This document shows, in pieces, positions 33,270-44,721 of a DNA stretch of 64,000 bases (position 1 is its first letter; every line of letters starts with the position of its first letter). The notes beneath the pieces are model-generated. The model saw nothing but the letters and a program-made list of their open reading frames with translations, did not search any database and was not told the origin of the DNA. The DNA comes from Brachypodium distachyon (lineage: Eukaryota; Streptophyta; Magnoliopsida; Poales; Poaceae), in contig NC_016131.3 in assembly GCF_000005505.3 (NCBI RefSeq), positions 44,663,355-44,727,354 on the forward strand, written 5' to 3'. The translations under genes and the position numbers were made by a program.

Positions 33270-34498
33270 CTACGGCAAGACTTGACTTGCGACCCAGTTC
33301 TCCTCAAGTTGTCTCTGCTCCGCCTCTTCACGGAGGAAGATGATCCATCGGGCCGGTTGCAGAGTGCGATCCATCTGGGGTCGAATATCAATCGCCTCCC
33401 CGGGCATCACAGGTAGTTCATGGATATGGTCAAGATCCAAATTGGGATGCTTCACTAGGGCAAATGCCAACGCATGTTGAGCGCCCCTAATCATCAAACT
33501 CCGGGCAAAATCTTGTATACCGTGCCGCCGCAAAATTTCTGCATCAAAGCTTCGAGTCCAGCAGGCGGTCGACGCAGAGGAAACAAGGATTGAAACACAT
33601 GCTCCAACGTCGATCGACAGGAGTCGGTGAAATCCCCTATCTGGTCGACATGGTCTTGCATCAATGCCAAAACTCGGCCCCTATCTCTGTCATACCAGAA
33701 GGACGATCTGTTCGACGTGCTCAGCCTGCTCAGTCGGGAGTTCACCCATTCGGACTCCGTTTGGGGATCAATTTGAAGTCCTGAAGCTTTAGAGTCAATA
33801 ACGACAGCAGTTACAAAGAACACAGTCAATCGAAGGAAAGAAAGTCAGTTACCCGCCAGTTTCTCGCACATCGTCGACAACTCTTTCATCAGAAATTCTT
33901 CGCGGTCAGTGTCGGCTTTGGCTTTAGTTCGTTGCACGGCCACCTCCCGAGTAACCACCCCAAGTTTCTGCTCGAGACCCTTTAGCTGGTCTCTCAGTAT
34001 CGTCGGGTCCAGAAGAGAAGCGGGGGAGGGCGCCGGAGTCGCCATGGTAGTAGAAATTGGCTGCGACTGCGCAGGAATGGCCTGGGCAACTGGTGTTTCG
34101 CGTGTTTCATTGTCATCGCTCTACAGCGCCAAACAAGACAAAAATGAAAATACATCTGCAAAAAGGAGGCCAAGAGGGATTCATGTTGCATCAAAAGAAG
34201 ATATTGCAGGCACCATAATACAGAGACATCTTAACTGAAATCCTGGCGAAGTCAATACTACCAACTATTACAGTAAAACATAAACAAATTTCACGACGAA
34301 GGGCCAGCTCCACCTCGTCCGGAGCCTCCTGCGCGGATCGGACAGTTGCCGCGTTCAGCTGCTCGATCACGGTGGTGAATTTCTTCGCCAATTTGCGTCC
34401 CCGCTTGACAAAGCGCTTCAACTCGACGACTTGTCCATCAGTAGTCGTGGGGGTGCCATCAGCAACCTTCTGCAACAGCGCTTGGTCGAGTCCATGCG
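33270..34498 (-). pseudogene. Antisense gene of element A, first copy, C-terminal exons
   Basis: Minus-strand pieces in order: KVADGTPTTTDGQVVELKRF to about 34295; SDDNETRETP ... LLDPTILRDQLKGLEQKLGV and REVAVQRTKAKADTDREEFL from 34120 to about 33851; then 33829-33494 and 33533-33270 (IRGAQHALAFALVKHPNLDL ... VASQVLP, stop). GT/AG intron borders are visible (donor GTAACTGA near 33850, acceptor TTGCAG at 34470). One exon junction near 34120-34295 does not keep phase in my reading, so decay or another splice choice is possible. Coiled-coil character dominates. Confidence 0.72.
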
Positions 34499-35396
34499 TG
34501 TCGTTGCGCGGGGCTCCGACACCGGGGGTGCGCCGGCACCCCCTTTTTAGGTTCGGCAGTGGGCTACGGGGATCGCTCCGGCGATTGCCGGCAGGACCAA
34601 TGCAAAGCGCAAAAACACACCCTAGACACTACTCACGGGCACATGCACATGCTTTTTACCTAGGTTCGGGCCACCTTGCGGTGTAAAAACCTACGTCCTG
34701 CCTGTCTGAGCTTATATTACCGAGTAATCAGCTCTTTACAGGGTTGCCGGGGAAAGCCCCGGGGCAATCTCTTTTTGGCTAAGTGCTTTTTTTCTACTTC
34801 GGGCTACCACTGAAATCAACCCTAGACTGAACTGGAACCGGAACCGAACCCTTTGACCATGGGCGGGGGTCCTCCTTTTATAGCCAAGGGGATACCACAG
34901 GTGCCACGGTGCATGGTTTACAAGTGGCGAGCATGGAGCTAGGGAAACTCCTCGTTGCGCTGGTATGCATGCATGAATGCAAACTCCGCTGCTAGGGTCT
35001 AGAGCCTAACAAGTAGGATTGGACAGCCACTGTTTGCTTGACTAGACGGGTAACTCCCTTCCGGTCGGCTCATTTAATGCGCCGTGCGCTTCACTCCTCA
35101 CTCTGGCAAGTCTGCATACTGGGGCGTCTGGCGCACGCCCACGTGGCGCCACTGCTCTGCTCGCTCGGCCCCGCCCTTACGGCGGGAGCCTGCGCCCGGG
35201 AACCTCTCCTTCCAGCAAGTGACTTCCCGGGAGGTGCCCAGGCGGGAATATTCCCCGAAGCCCCGCTAGCCTTTCCGGGTTGGTGGCTTGCTGGGTAGCC
35301 TGTTCGCTACCGCTCGGGGCGAGAACCTCCCGGGAACCCAGCGATGCGACCCACGCGTCGTGCAATGGTGGCACCCCGGGTGCCACTGGTGCGACA
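34499..35396 (-). mobile_element. Solo LTR D, related to the B family
   Basis: 898 bp, TGTCGTTGCGC to GGTGCGACA on the plus strand, with target duplication ATGCG at 34494-34498 and 35397-35401. Read on the minus strand it starts TGTCGCACCAGTGGCACCC like the B LTR and has TATAAAAGGAGGACC (box 34876-34882). No internal region remains, so the element was reduced by LTR-LTR recombination. It lies inside an intron of the A antisense gene: without it that intron is only about 63 nt. Confidence 0.95.
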
Positions 35397-35480
35397 ATGC
35401 GCAAGCGAAAGGATGAATGCCACCTCAGCACCTACCTGGGTCTGCGCCCGAGTGAAGTCTTCAAGAGGATCTTCACCGTC
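35397..35480 (-). pseudogene. Antisense gene of element A, exon piece between D and E
   Basis: Minus-strand GEDPLEDFTRAQTQ ends at a CAG|GTAGGTGC donor at 35435-35436. The acceptor is at 34470, beyond solo LTR D. The piece is cut on its other side by the 3' LTR of E at 35481. Confidence 0.7.
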
Positions 35481-38400
35481 TGTGGCGACCCAGACCCGTA
35501 AGGATCCGGAATCTCCGTGTATTCTGTACTAGTCCCTGGATCAATAGCTAGTACACACAGTCCAAGATGAAATACAAAAAACACATGTCTTTTTATTAAC
35601 GATAAACAATAATCCAGAGTACATATTTTATAATACACAACGGAAAAATCAAATTGAACACCAATGAGTCCATCAACGCCATAGGCTTGTTGAGTATAGA
35701 CCCGCGACCCTGCGTAACCTTTCTTCATACGTCAACATCTGCACATGATAGGTGTAGCTCAGTACATTGAATGTACTTGCAAGTAGATACCTGTGTGGTT
35801 AGGAGAAATGCAAATACATGCTTAAGGATAAGTCCTAAATAGGCTTCTACGGTTTCTTTTGCAAAAGGACAGTTTTGGAGTTTGAAATAATCATAATACT
35901 TTTTCTTTAGAAAACTCTATCTCTAGAATTTTGTAGAAAATAGTTTTTGAAAACTAATATGTCAAGTGGAATCTGCACCACAAGACTTAACTCTGTGATC
36001 TGCCATCAGTGCTTCGATGACTCTCAAAGCTTTCCCTTACTATGCATTCTGGGTCAAACTGACACTTGCATAGTAACCCTGACTCATTCTGTGGATACTT
36101 CCATCGAGTAGAAACTCATTCTGTGGATACCATCGAGTCAAAACAGTTTTTGGTTTTTGAAAACAAAACTAGAAGATCTCCTCTTGACCAGACTTAGTAG
36201 CTCAATTCGCCCGTAACCAGGGGCATGACTAATCGATTAGATTGACACTTTGCAGAGGTTTGTACACTTTGCCCACCAGACAGAATCAGTCCAAAGTGTT
36301 GCCTAACGACAATCGTGCGCAACAGGTAAAGATTGTGACGAAATCTTTCACTAGAAGCCCACTATACTTAATCCTGGCACCGCCTGCCCCATATGAGCAC
36401 ATTGGCCCCTCTCCAGATGACGATACCTAAGTAAGGGTTTCCCGCTAGTTACTCGACTAAGCCAGAGCCATAATAGCAAGTGGTTGTATAGGTAAGCTTT
36501 TGGGTTCATTGGAAAACACTTGAACTTTTTGATACTGGACGATGGTCCCCACCGAAAATCCTGAGCATCTGCAGAGCCGAACTGGATGCTGCCCTTGTCG
36601 ACAACCAAAAATGGTCTCAGACATACCATTCCGCCCAGTGGAAAACATTTTTGGGTTTTATTTTGAAAATATTTTTTGAAAACACTCTTGCTCATAGCAT
36701 GAGACTTTCTTTTCGAAATTTTTTGTACCCGCCTGATACAATATATAGCGAGCAAGTTTGAAAACATACATACTATAATCTTAGGGTAATTGGTGGCATG
36801 ACAAACAACCTGTAGGCATACTACATAGGTCATAACTAATAATTTGCAAACGCATTTTGGAAATACTTTATAGAGAATAAGACCTACATATGAATTCTTA
36901 CAATTTGTAGAACAAACTTGCCTTGGCCTGTGTTGATACAAACTTCTTCTTCACGACATTCGGTACAATCACACTCCGAATCATCTATCGTGAAGAACAA
37001 ATAACAACAATAACCACATTGTTCGATAACTCCAAATAAATCCAAATGAAGAACCAAAAGTGATAATCAACGATTATCTTTATTGCTAAAGCATAGGATA
37101 GGGTTTTAGAAAGAATGGATATGGTTTGATAGGTATTATAACTAAGGAATAAATACTAAGCCCTTAATATCCCACATGTTTTATTTATGAAAACATGAAC
37201 AATGCACATCTCACGATTCAACTAAATTATGGCAAGATATGCAAGATTATGACAAAGCTATCATGTAAACTATGCATCTTAGGTGAACATGATAGATAAT
37301 AGAAAGCATCAAGTTAATTGTTGTTCTAGCATGCTATGCTGCTGTTATTTAGTTAAATTAATTAATTTGAATGCATCTATGCAATGCAAACACAACTATA
37401 CATTTAATTTATCAATGCAAATTGATAAAGCTACATGAGAGTTAATTTTATTAGTTGTTGCTTATTAACATGCAAAGGCTAGTTATGACATAAACCTCAT
37501 GATGCAATTTATAGGTATGAAAATAGATTTACACAAACTACTTTAGTGATACCCAGACCTAGAAAAGATAGATAAAGAACCTAGAGTTTATGATAATCAA
37601 GATTAGAAAATAATCTCTAAGTTGTTTGGGACAATATAGAGAAAGGAAAACTAATCTAAATGAGTTGAAGACAAGGACATGTTTGATCAGATCATAACAT
37701 GTGATAGATGCAAAGGAAACTCGGATTAGAAATAAGAAACTTGGATTAGAAATCAATACAAAAGGCTAGGATTGAATTGGAGTTGAAACGGTGAAGTTCT
37801 GGCTGTTAACAGATACAAACTACTATGGATCATGGGATACTGTAGATGAAGATTAAAAGGTGCACAAAGGGGTTCAGAATGTGGGGTTTGATGTATTATT
37901 GTCAATACAGAAAGAATCATCTAATTTGGAGCAATGGATCAAAAGATAGGGACTTCGAAATACAGGTAATCAATGTTTCAACACAGATAGCATGTAACAG
38001 TGTTAACAGATAGCAACTTCGGTTGACGATGCACTAGTGTAGATGATACAAAACTTGTGCAATAAGTAAACTGATGTGTAGAACATGATGTAGTAGATAA
38101 TGTTCTGAAGGTTTGAGACCAAACGGATCTATGGAATATTCTACACGAATTTTGAAACATGGCTAATCCAGAAGCAGGATGCTGTGAATAGCAACTTCAG
38201 ATAAATATTAACTACTGAAGATAATCCATACGGGGCATGCAAACTGATCTAATATTTAGAGCACGACGTGGTATAAGCATAGCAGAAAGAATCGGCTAAA
38301 TAGGATTTACGGTTGACAATCTACAAGCTACCGAAGTAGGCTAAGCAAAACAGACCGCAACTCGAAAACAGAGCAAGAAAGCTCACCGGAGAAGATGAAG

Positions 38401-40118
38401 TTCGCCAGAGTTGATGGGATTCGGCGAAACAAAGGTTTTCGAAGACAAGGCTGTGGTGGATGGTGTTCTAGGCGTCGATAAAGATCTAGTGGAGTTGGTG
38501 GCTTGGGTTAATTTGGGGCGAGATGGTAGGAATTGCTTGCCAGAGTTTGTGTGGAAACGGCGACGAAACTTGAGATTGGTGGCAAGACTGACTGCGGCTT
38601 CGAGCTAGGTTTCGAGGGATTGGTCAGGGATCTCGAGGGCGTCAGGTTGGGGGTATTTATAGGGCGCGGGGCGCTCGGGATAAGGCCAGCGGCGGGGATC
38701 AGTTTCGCTTAAAATTCGAATGAGATAGAGTCCGGGATGGTTTCAATCTTGTTGGGGTAGATTCCTTGACGTGAGGGTCACGAATTAGAGCAGAAAACGC
38801 GAAGGAAAACGGTTCAGATTATGGACTCAGAGGTGGTGGCGGCCATGGATTCCGGTAGGAGCTTGGGCTCGGGCCGGGGAAGGTTGGGCGCGAGGCAGGA
38901 GAGGCACGGGCTGGGCTGGCGGCGTCCGGTGGCGAGGTGCGGAGGAGGCCAAGTGGCGCGGCAGCCAGCTAGGGCGAGCTGGGGCAGAGCTGGCCGTGGA
39001 AGGCCATGGAGGGCTGCTGCAGTACATGCAGAGAGGTAGAAGAAAGAGAGGAGAGAGAAGAGAGAAAAAGAAAAAGAGAGAAAAGAAAAGAAAATAAAGA
39101 GAAAAGAATTGGGCGGACGGATGAGAGATGGATGGCTGAAATTAGAACTTACCCATTCGGAGCACTTAGGTGGAAACGAGTTTCAGTAAAATACGTCTCC
39201 TCGCAGGGAAAACGTACTCCGCGGAAGAAATAGAAAATGAAATAAAAGAAATAGCTTTTCTCAATATCTAAATCGTCAGAAATTCACATAAGGCAAATAA
39301 AATACCAAACGGATTCGGAAAAAATCCTGAAAATTCCAGGAATGCTAATTAACTGTTTAGAACGCAAGAAAAGTAATTTCCTCATGGAATAAAATATTTC
39401 AATAGGTTTTATTGCACATGAACGTCAAATAAATTCCAAATAAATCCAAAAAAAAATATACCTACGTTCCAATAAATTGCCAAAGGGTATGTAACACAAA
39501 ATAAAGATTAGGTGTATCAAATTGAATGTTCTCCAACTTTATAATCTGGAAAGTCACATTATTCATTCTCATTAACAAATGGACAAGTGTTGGAAAAAAA
39601 AATCATATAATTGATTTTAACGCCAAACCAAGAACATGCAGAGTTTTGAAAATGTTTTCCCAACTATAGGATGGTCATGTTATTCCCTCTTTTAACATTT
39701 AATAAATGTTGGTAAACTTTTGAATTGATTCAAAAATTCCAATGATGCTCTCGAATGGTCATGGCATCCAAATTGGAAGTTTAGGATACCATAAATGCTT
39801 TATCGGATAATTCCAAAAGATATAGGATTTATTTACTCTCTTGAAATCCCATGTAATAACATAAGATGCAAAAATGGATCCAAATTAAATACTTTTGAAT
39901 TCGTAAAAATCTTTCAACCATGTGATATAATTTGGATAGTCATATTAATCCACTCTTTTTGTTATAAAGTTCAAACATGGTGATAAAAATTCAAACAAGT
40001 CCTGAAAATTTTAAATTCTTCAGAAATTCTCAACCAAAATATGTTCAAATCGAACAAATTAGATAAAACAATTAATATTAATTAACATTCCAAAATGGGA
40101 AAATTTTGGGATGTTACA
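35481..40118 (-). repeat. 3' LTR of element E (4.6 kb)
   Basis: Homologous to solo LTR H over its length and more distantly to G. Read on the minus strand: TATAAATA at 38661-38654, a strong splice donor CCG|GTGAGC at 38387/38386, and a Cys-rich mini-exon at 36984-36922. A 196-codon frame (36941-36351) covers a block conserved with H at the DNA level (GSADAQDFRWGP, YLYNHLLLWLWLSR), but H has a stop in it, so I do not call it a gene. Confidence 0.92.
36922..36984 (-). other. Conserved Cys-rich mini-exon in the E LTR
   Basis: 63 nt between acceptor ...CGATAG and donor AG|GCAAGT (a GC-type donor). In the phase shared with G and H it codes DSECDCTECREEEVCINTGQ. The three copies agree in the C-x-C-x2-C pattern and in the splice borders, while many third codon positions differ. 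Confidence 0.65.
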
Positions 40119-40883
40119 AACTAACCCCCTTAAACAGAATCTCGACCCCGAGATTCAACGAGGCTAGAGGAGAAAGTTCACTCGTCACTCACTAGGAATC
40201 CTTATTACCTGTTTTCTCTCGCAAGGTTAGGATGGGTTTCTTCTTTCTGTAAAATATCCAAGTGGTGATTCATTCCTTCTCAAGGGGTGAATGTTGCATT
40301 GTAGGTTTGCCATTCTTGAGCTTTATGGTCCAAGCCACAACTAGAGAGGTTTATTGGGTGCTTCTCGGAGTTGCGTACTAACTTCTTGTATGCTTCATGT
40401 TCACTCCAAGAATCATGTTGGCTTCCTTGTGATTTCAAAACTAGCTGGACATGGCTTGAGCATTGTCCTGACTTTGCTCACCAACTGCTAGGTTTTCAGA
40501 CAGGGAAGAATAGATCTAAATGGGGAGGAAAGCGTCTACTACTCAAAACAACGTCTACCGTGAGTAACTATACACCCTGGGGTTATTACCTATCAAGGTC
40601 TGCTTGAAAACTTGCATATCTTTAGGACTTACTCCATTGGAATCTTCAGAAATCCTTGTTGCAATCTTAATCCTCAACTTGATATACTCAACTACTTGGT
40701 TAACTCTAATTCTTTTGAAAAGGAATGGGGTGTTTGCAGTTCTTTCAAATAGGTGAGAATGAAAGAATAGATGAGAATAGAATACAAGAGTTTTCATAAA
40801 TAATTTCTTTTGAGAATAAGTCCTTAAGGTCTTTCCAAAACTAAGGGTCACGGCCTACAGACAACATGAGCTCTGATACCATC
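40119..40883 (-). other. Body of element E: polypurine tract, non-coding remnant, primer-binding site
   Basis: Minus strand: TGGTATCAGAGC at 40881-40870 two bases from the LTR is the initiator-Met site; TAAGGGGGTTAG next to the 3' LTR is the polypurine tract. The 0.7 kb between is AT-rich and shows no Gag or Pol similarity. Confidence 0.85.
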
Positions 40884-41088
40884 TGTGGCGACCCAGACCC
40901 GTAAGGATCCGGAATCTCTATGTATTCTGTACTAGTCCCTGGATCAATAGCGAGTACACACAGTCCAAGATGAAATACCAAAAACACATGTCTTTTTATT
41001 AACGATAAACAATAATCCAGAGTACATATTTTATAACACACAGCGGAAAAATCAAATTGAACACCAATGAGTCCATCAACGCCACAGG
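40884..41088 (-). repeat. Truncated 5' LTR of element E
   Basis: About 205 bp matching 35481-35685 closely. Similarity stops abruptly after 'gccacagg', where the A antisense gene resumes. About 4.4 kb of LTR and the target duplication are missing, most simply by one deletion. Confidence 0.88.
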
Positions 41089-43466
41089 TGTTTGCCACGA
41101 AGAGAGGACAGTGAGCCGAGGGAATCTGCGCCAAAGTCATGTCATTCGAAGAAATCAAAGGGGAAAGGACACAACGTCAGTTACCATTGAACTCACCAGA
41201 TAGCGCGTCGATGGCAGCCGACAGTTGTGTCTTCAAATCGTCATCTCGAGAGGCAGCTTCTTTCCTCTCGAGTGCCAAGCTCTCCTGCGCTTCCAGTTTG
41301 GCCTGTTTGACAGCCGCATCCACCTCAGCACGAGCAACAGCTAACTCCTTGGCAGAATCAGCAACTAGCTGCTCGTACTTCGACCGCCACTCTTGACTAT
41401 TACCAACTGCCACGTCACGTAGTCGGTTGGCTTGTTTCGTCAAACCTACAAAAACAGGCAGGGTTATTAGAAGCCAAGTCCGTACAGACACCAGAGACAT
41501 GGATTAAGTTCAAGTTCAAATTCATACCATGGGCGTCAGCAGCGGCCTCTTTCGCCCGTGTCAGCTCTAGGCATAGTTGCTGGTTTTCCTCCTCCAGTAC
41601 TAGGTAGCGGTCGCCAAGGTCCACCAACCTTTCAACAAAAGGCTGCAATAGAAAGAAAATACAAGAAACAATTATGAGTACGAAACGATGTTTCAACTCA
41701 ACACTCCCATCGGGAGCATACTCACATGGTTTTCCAGAGTCAAGGCCCCAATACGAAGCTGGGATGCTGAAGTCGACGGTTGAGCAGCAGTCGGAGTCGG
41801 TGCCGTCTCGGGAAGCTTGGCGGGCGAGTTCCTCGCCGGTGAAGAATCTCGCACCTCGCATCGAGCCAAGGAGGCACTCGGCTTCGAGGGACTCAGAGCT
41901 AGAGAAACGGCACGAGAGTTCTTGGCCACGGCGTTACCATCACTGTGGATTTCAGCTGCTTATTAACTCGGAAAGAAGAATTCTAAACTAATAAAGGAAC
42001 TAGTCTCTAAATTTACCTGGAGGAGCCACTCGATGACACATCAAATATGCGAAGGCGTCCTTTCAGCTTGACGGTGACCTTGGCCTTCTTGGTCAGGGGA
42101 GCCGACGGAGACGGTGATTGGAGCTTCGGTTCGTCGGACACGGCCATGGCACTCGACGGGATCATCTCCTCAGGCACCTCATGCTGATGAGAGTCTCCAA
42201 TCGACTGCTCCGCTTCACTCGACCGACCGTGCTTGCGCGACTGATGATCGTCTTCCTCCTCATCCATGTCGTCCTCGTAAAGGGCGTCGGAGTTGGAACA
42301 ATCGACCGTCTCATCATCATCAGCTGGCACCCCTTCGTCCAGTGGAGGCTGGCTCGTAAGCTCCGGGTGGCCCTGCAGCATCACTTTTCAATATAAACTA
42401 ACTCGGAAGTTTCAAAGTAGTAGGTGGCGAGTGAGTAAGGAAAGGTCACCTCCTCACGCGACCGGTCGGGTCCATAAGGCGGCAGAGGCGACTCCAAATC
42501 TTCTAGGGTGACCTCTTTTCGGGTGACCACCCCTACTCGAGTCAGAAGGTCCTCATCCGACAAATCTTCAGCACAGATGCGAGTGGAGTCTGACGACCCC
42601 GAGTACTCCCACATGGAGTGGGCTCTGGCCTGGATCGACTGAATCCGTCTCTTCATGAAGAGGGCGATGAGTTGCACACCACTCACTTCCTTCTCCAGAG
42701 TCTGTTGAAGCTCAGCCACTTGCTTTAGCAGAACGGTAGCCTCTACATCTTCTTCAGCTGTTAGCTCGTGATTCCAAGACTTCAACTTTCTGACCTGAGC
42801 GGAGGCAGAGAACTCGGGTAGACTGAAGTCCTTGCCGTCGACTGGCTCATCTTGGAGATAAAACCATCGAGTCCTCCACTGCTGCACTGACTCGATTTGG
42901 TGAAGGGAGAAGTACTGGACATCTCCGCGGACTTGGATGTTGGCGCCGCCGGTCTTGTAGATCCGGTCGCCCTTACCCTGCCGCTTGATGATGAACAGTT
43001 TCTTCCACAAACCCCAGTGCGGTTCCACGCCCAAATAGCACGCACAGAGCTTGATGAAGCACGCAATGTGAAGGTAGCTATTGGGCGTCTGATCGTGCAT
43101 CTGAAGCCCGTACACTAGCAGCAGCGCATGGAAGAAGAAGTGGGCAGGAAGAGAGAGACCGCGAATCACGAAGTCGTAGAACACAACTCTCTCCCCAGGC
43201 TTGGGACGGGGAGTTACCTCGTTGCCCGGGACACGGACCTTGCCGGAGTCCTCGCCGGGAATGAGCCCATGCTTCCGCATCACCGAGAGATGACACGCCA
43301 TGATCCCGGAGCGTTTCCATTCCCCGGTCTTCTTGTCACCGCCGGGTGCGGCCTTGGCAGCTTTCTTGGATTTCTTGTCCAAGGCGGGGGGAGCGTCGCG
43401 ACATGCCCTCTTGCCGTCAGCAGCAGCACTAGCGCCGACGGCGGAGGAGACCTTCTTTCTGCCCAT
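41089..43466 (-). pseudogene. Antisense gene of element A, first copy, exons 1-6
   Basis: A six-exon model reads without a stop: exon 1 43466-42450 (ATG, MGRKKVSSAV), exon 2 42372-42017, exon 3 41942-41726, exon 4 41642-41528, exon 5 41445-41197, exon 6 from 41125 until element E. Introns of 77, 74, 83, 82 and 71 nt all begin GT and end AG (e.g. GTGAGTATG...TATTGCAG), and phases match at every junction. Exon 1 has the Transposase_28-type domain (FYDFVIRGLSLPAHFFFHAL, YLHIACFIKLCACYLGVEP, WRTRWFYLQDEP). Exon 2 is acidic (YEDDMDEEEDDHQ) and ends in a Lys-rich part; exons 4-6 form a coiled coil. Function is unknown. The gene is cut by E, so this copy is dead, but exons 1-6 are far better kept than pol of the same element. 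Confidence 0.88.
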
Positions 43467-44222
43467 GGCGGGGATCGCGCAATGGCAGTGATGGAGGAAG
43501 TAGGAGCAAGTGCGAAGGAGCGAAGGCTAGGTTTCGGGCAAGAGAACAGAGCGCAGAAGGAGAATGAAGAGAAATGGGGGAGACCAGGGGTGATTTGAGG
43601 AAGGAAGAAGACGATTGGTAACGGCACGAAGCGGAATCACCGCCGCACGATTTAGGATGGTGCCACGTGCATCACATCCTTGTATGACACGTGGCCCCAG
43701 CGGTAATGAACTGTTCCCCCTTCCGTTGGTTCAGGAACCCACTACAGCTATGATTGCGCCTAAAATCTCGCGCACGTCGTATGGTCAAATCAGACTGATC
43801 ACATCCACAGTACTCAATTCAGTCTGCGCTCCCATCGACTGCCCATATTATTTAAATCACAGCATCAGCTGAGACGTCAAGTCAAGTTCTAGAAATCTCG
43901 GGATTGCCACCCGACGGTAAAGGAACTCGAAGTGTATCCCATTCATGGGCACTCGACAACGATATCTCGGTCACACAGACTGCGAAACAAACCCGAAGCC
44001 ACGTTCACAACGTGAAGGTCCGACCCGATGGTTTTGAATTGGGCCTGGAAATTAGCATAATCTGGCGATTCCAGACTATCCATGCGCTTGCATGAAGAAA
44101 AGATCCCAACGGACGTGTTGGTTGATCGCCTTACAGTACTAGATTTCGAGTCTGTAAAACCCCCGGCAGATTTGACTCGAATACCGCTAGCTATCTAGGC
44201 TCGAGCCTGGGGACTCGAGTGC
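43467..44222 (+). other. Element A region upstream of its antisense gene, up to the 3' LTR
   Basis: Non-coding; should hold the promoter of the minus-strand antisense gene. A repeated phrase 'ccacgtg...cacgtgg' around 43660-43695 is a pair of ACGTG boxes. The last bases, CTGGGGACTCGAGTGC, look like a polypurine tract before TGATGTATGC at 44223. Confidence 0.5.
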
Positions 44223-44401
44223 TGATGTATGCTAACAGAGTTTTTGCCCCGGCACAATTAACTAGACTCGACCGATCGAGTATTCCAGGCGCGTTATGCA
44301 ACCATTCCACACAGTATCAGTATAAAACACAGAAATGCTCTGTGGCTTCTGAGTCACAAGCTAGGGATTTCCTCAATACAGGTTTGATAAACGTTCGAAT
44401 C
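44223..44401 (+). repeat. Probable start of the 3' LTR of element A
   Basis: Starts TG after the purine-rich tract and continues beyond F at 63911-64000. It cannot be matched to the 5' LTR remnant (3678-4051), which may cover a different part of the LTR, so the call depends on position. Confidence 0.4.
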
Positions 44402-44721
44402 TGTCGGAGCACGGGTCTCCGGCACCAGGGATGCCGAGCAGCCCCCTTTTTTGGTTTGGTGGAGGGCGAGGTGATCGCTCCGGCGATCGCCGGTATGGCG
44501 ATGGCCACGAAGTGTAGACACGAGAGTTTACCCAGGTTCAGGCCACCCGGAGGTGTAATACCCTACATCCTACTTGGGAGTTGTATTTCTTAGTATGAGT
44601 GTTACAGGATACCACAGGTGCCTGTGCATGCAGTGTGACATTTTTCCCAGACGTGTGTCACAGCCACATGAAGTACAACTTTGCTCATCCATGCTGGACG
44701 CCATGCAGCACCCGGTCCACT

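Larger units (their letters stand above)
35481..41088 (-). mobile_element. Large-LTR non-autonomous retrotransposon E (Tekay/Del-like LTR), 5' LTR mostly deleted
   Basis: In minus orientation: truncated 5' LTR (41088-40884), initiator-Met primer-binding site (40881-40862), about 0.77 kb of non-coding body, polypurine tract (40134-40119), and a full 4638-bp 3' LTR (40118-35481). The LTR reads TGTAACATCCCAAAATTTTC to GGGTCTGGGTCGCCACA, the style of the RIRE3/RetroSat2/Tekay chromovirus group. There is no gag-pol, so it is of the LARD type. No target duplication is found on the right because the 5' LTR breaks off at about 41088. It split an exon of the A antisense gene. Confidence 0.88.

Noticed and set aside
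36351..36941. 196-codon minus-strand open frame in the E LTR
   Set aside because: Part of the DNA is conserved in H, but H has a stop inside the conserved part and the N-terminal half is AT-rich noise. Only the mini-exon pattern was kept.
41060..41130. A target duplication for element E
   Set aside because: The left flank CCGTC is not repeated at the right end; the 5' LTR is truncated there.
41089..43466. Reading the Transposase_28 domain as an active DNA transposase
   Set aside because: The Pfam name is historical; these genes sit inside LTR retrotransposons and show no DDE catalytic pattern or terminal repeats.
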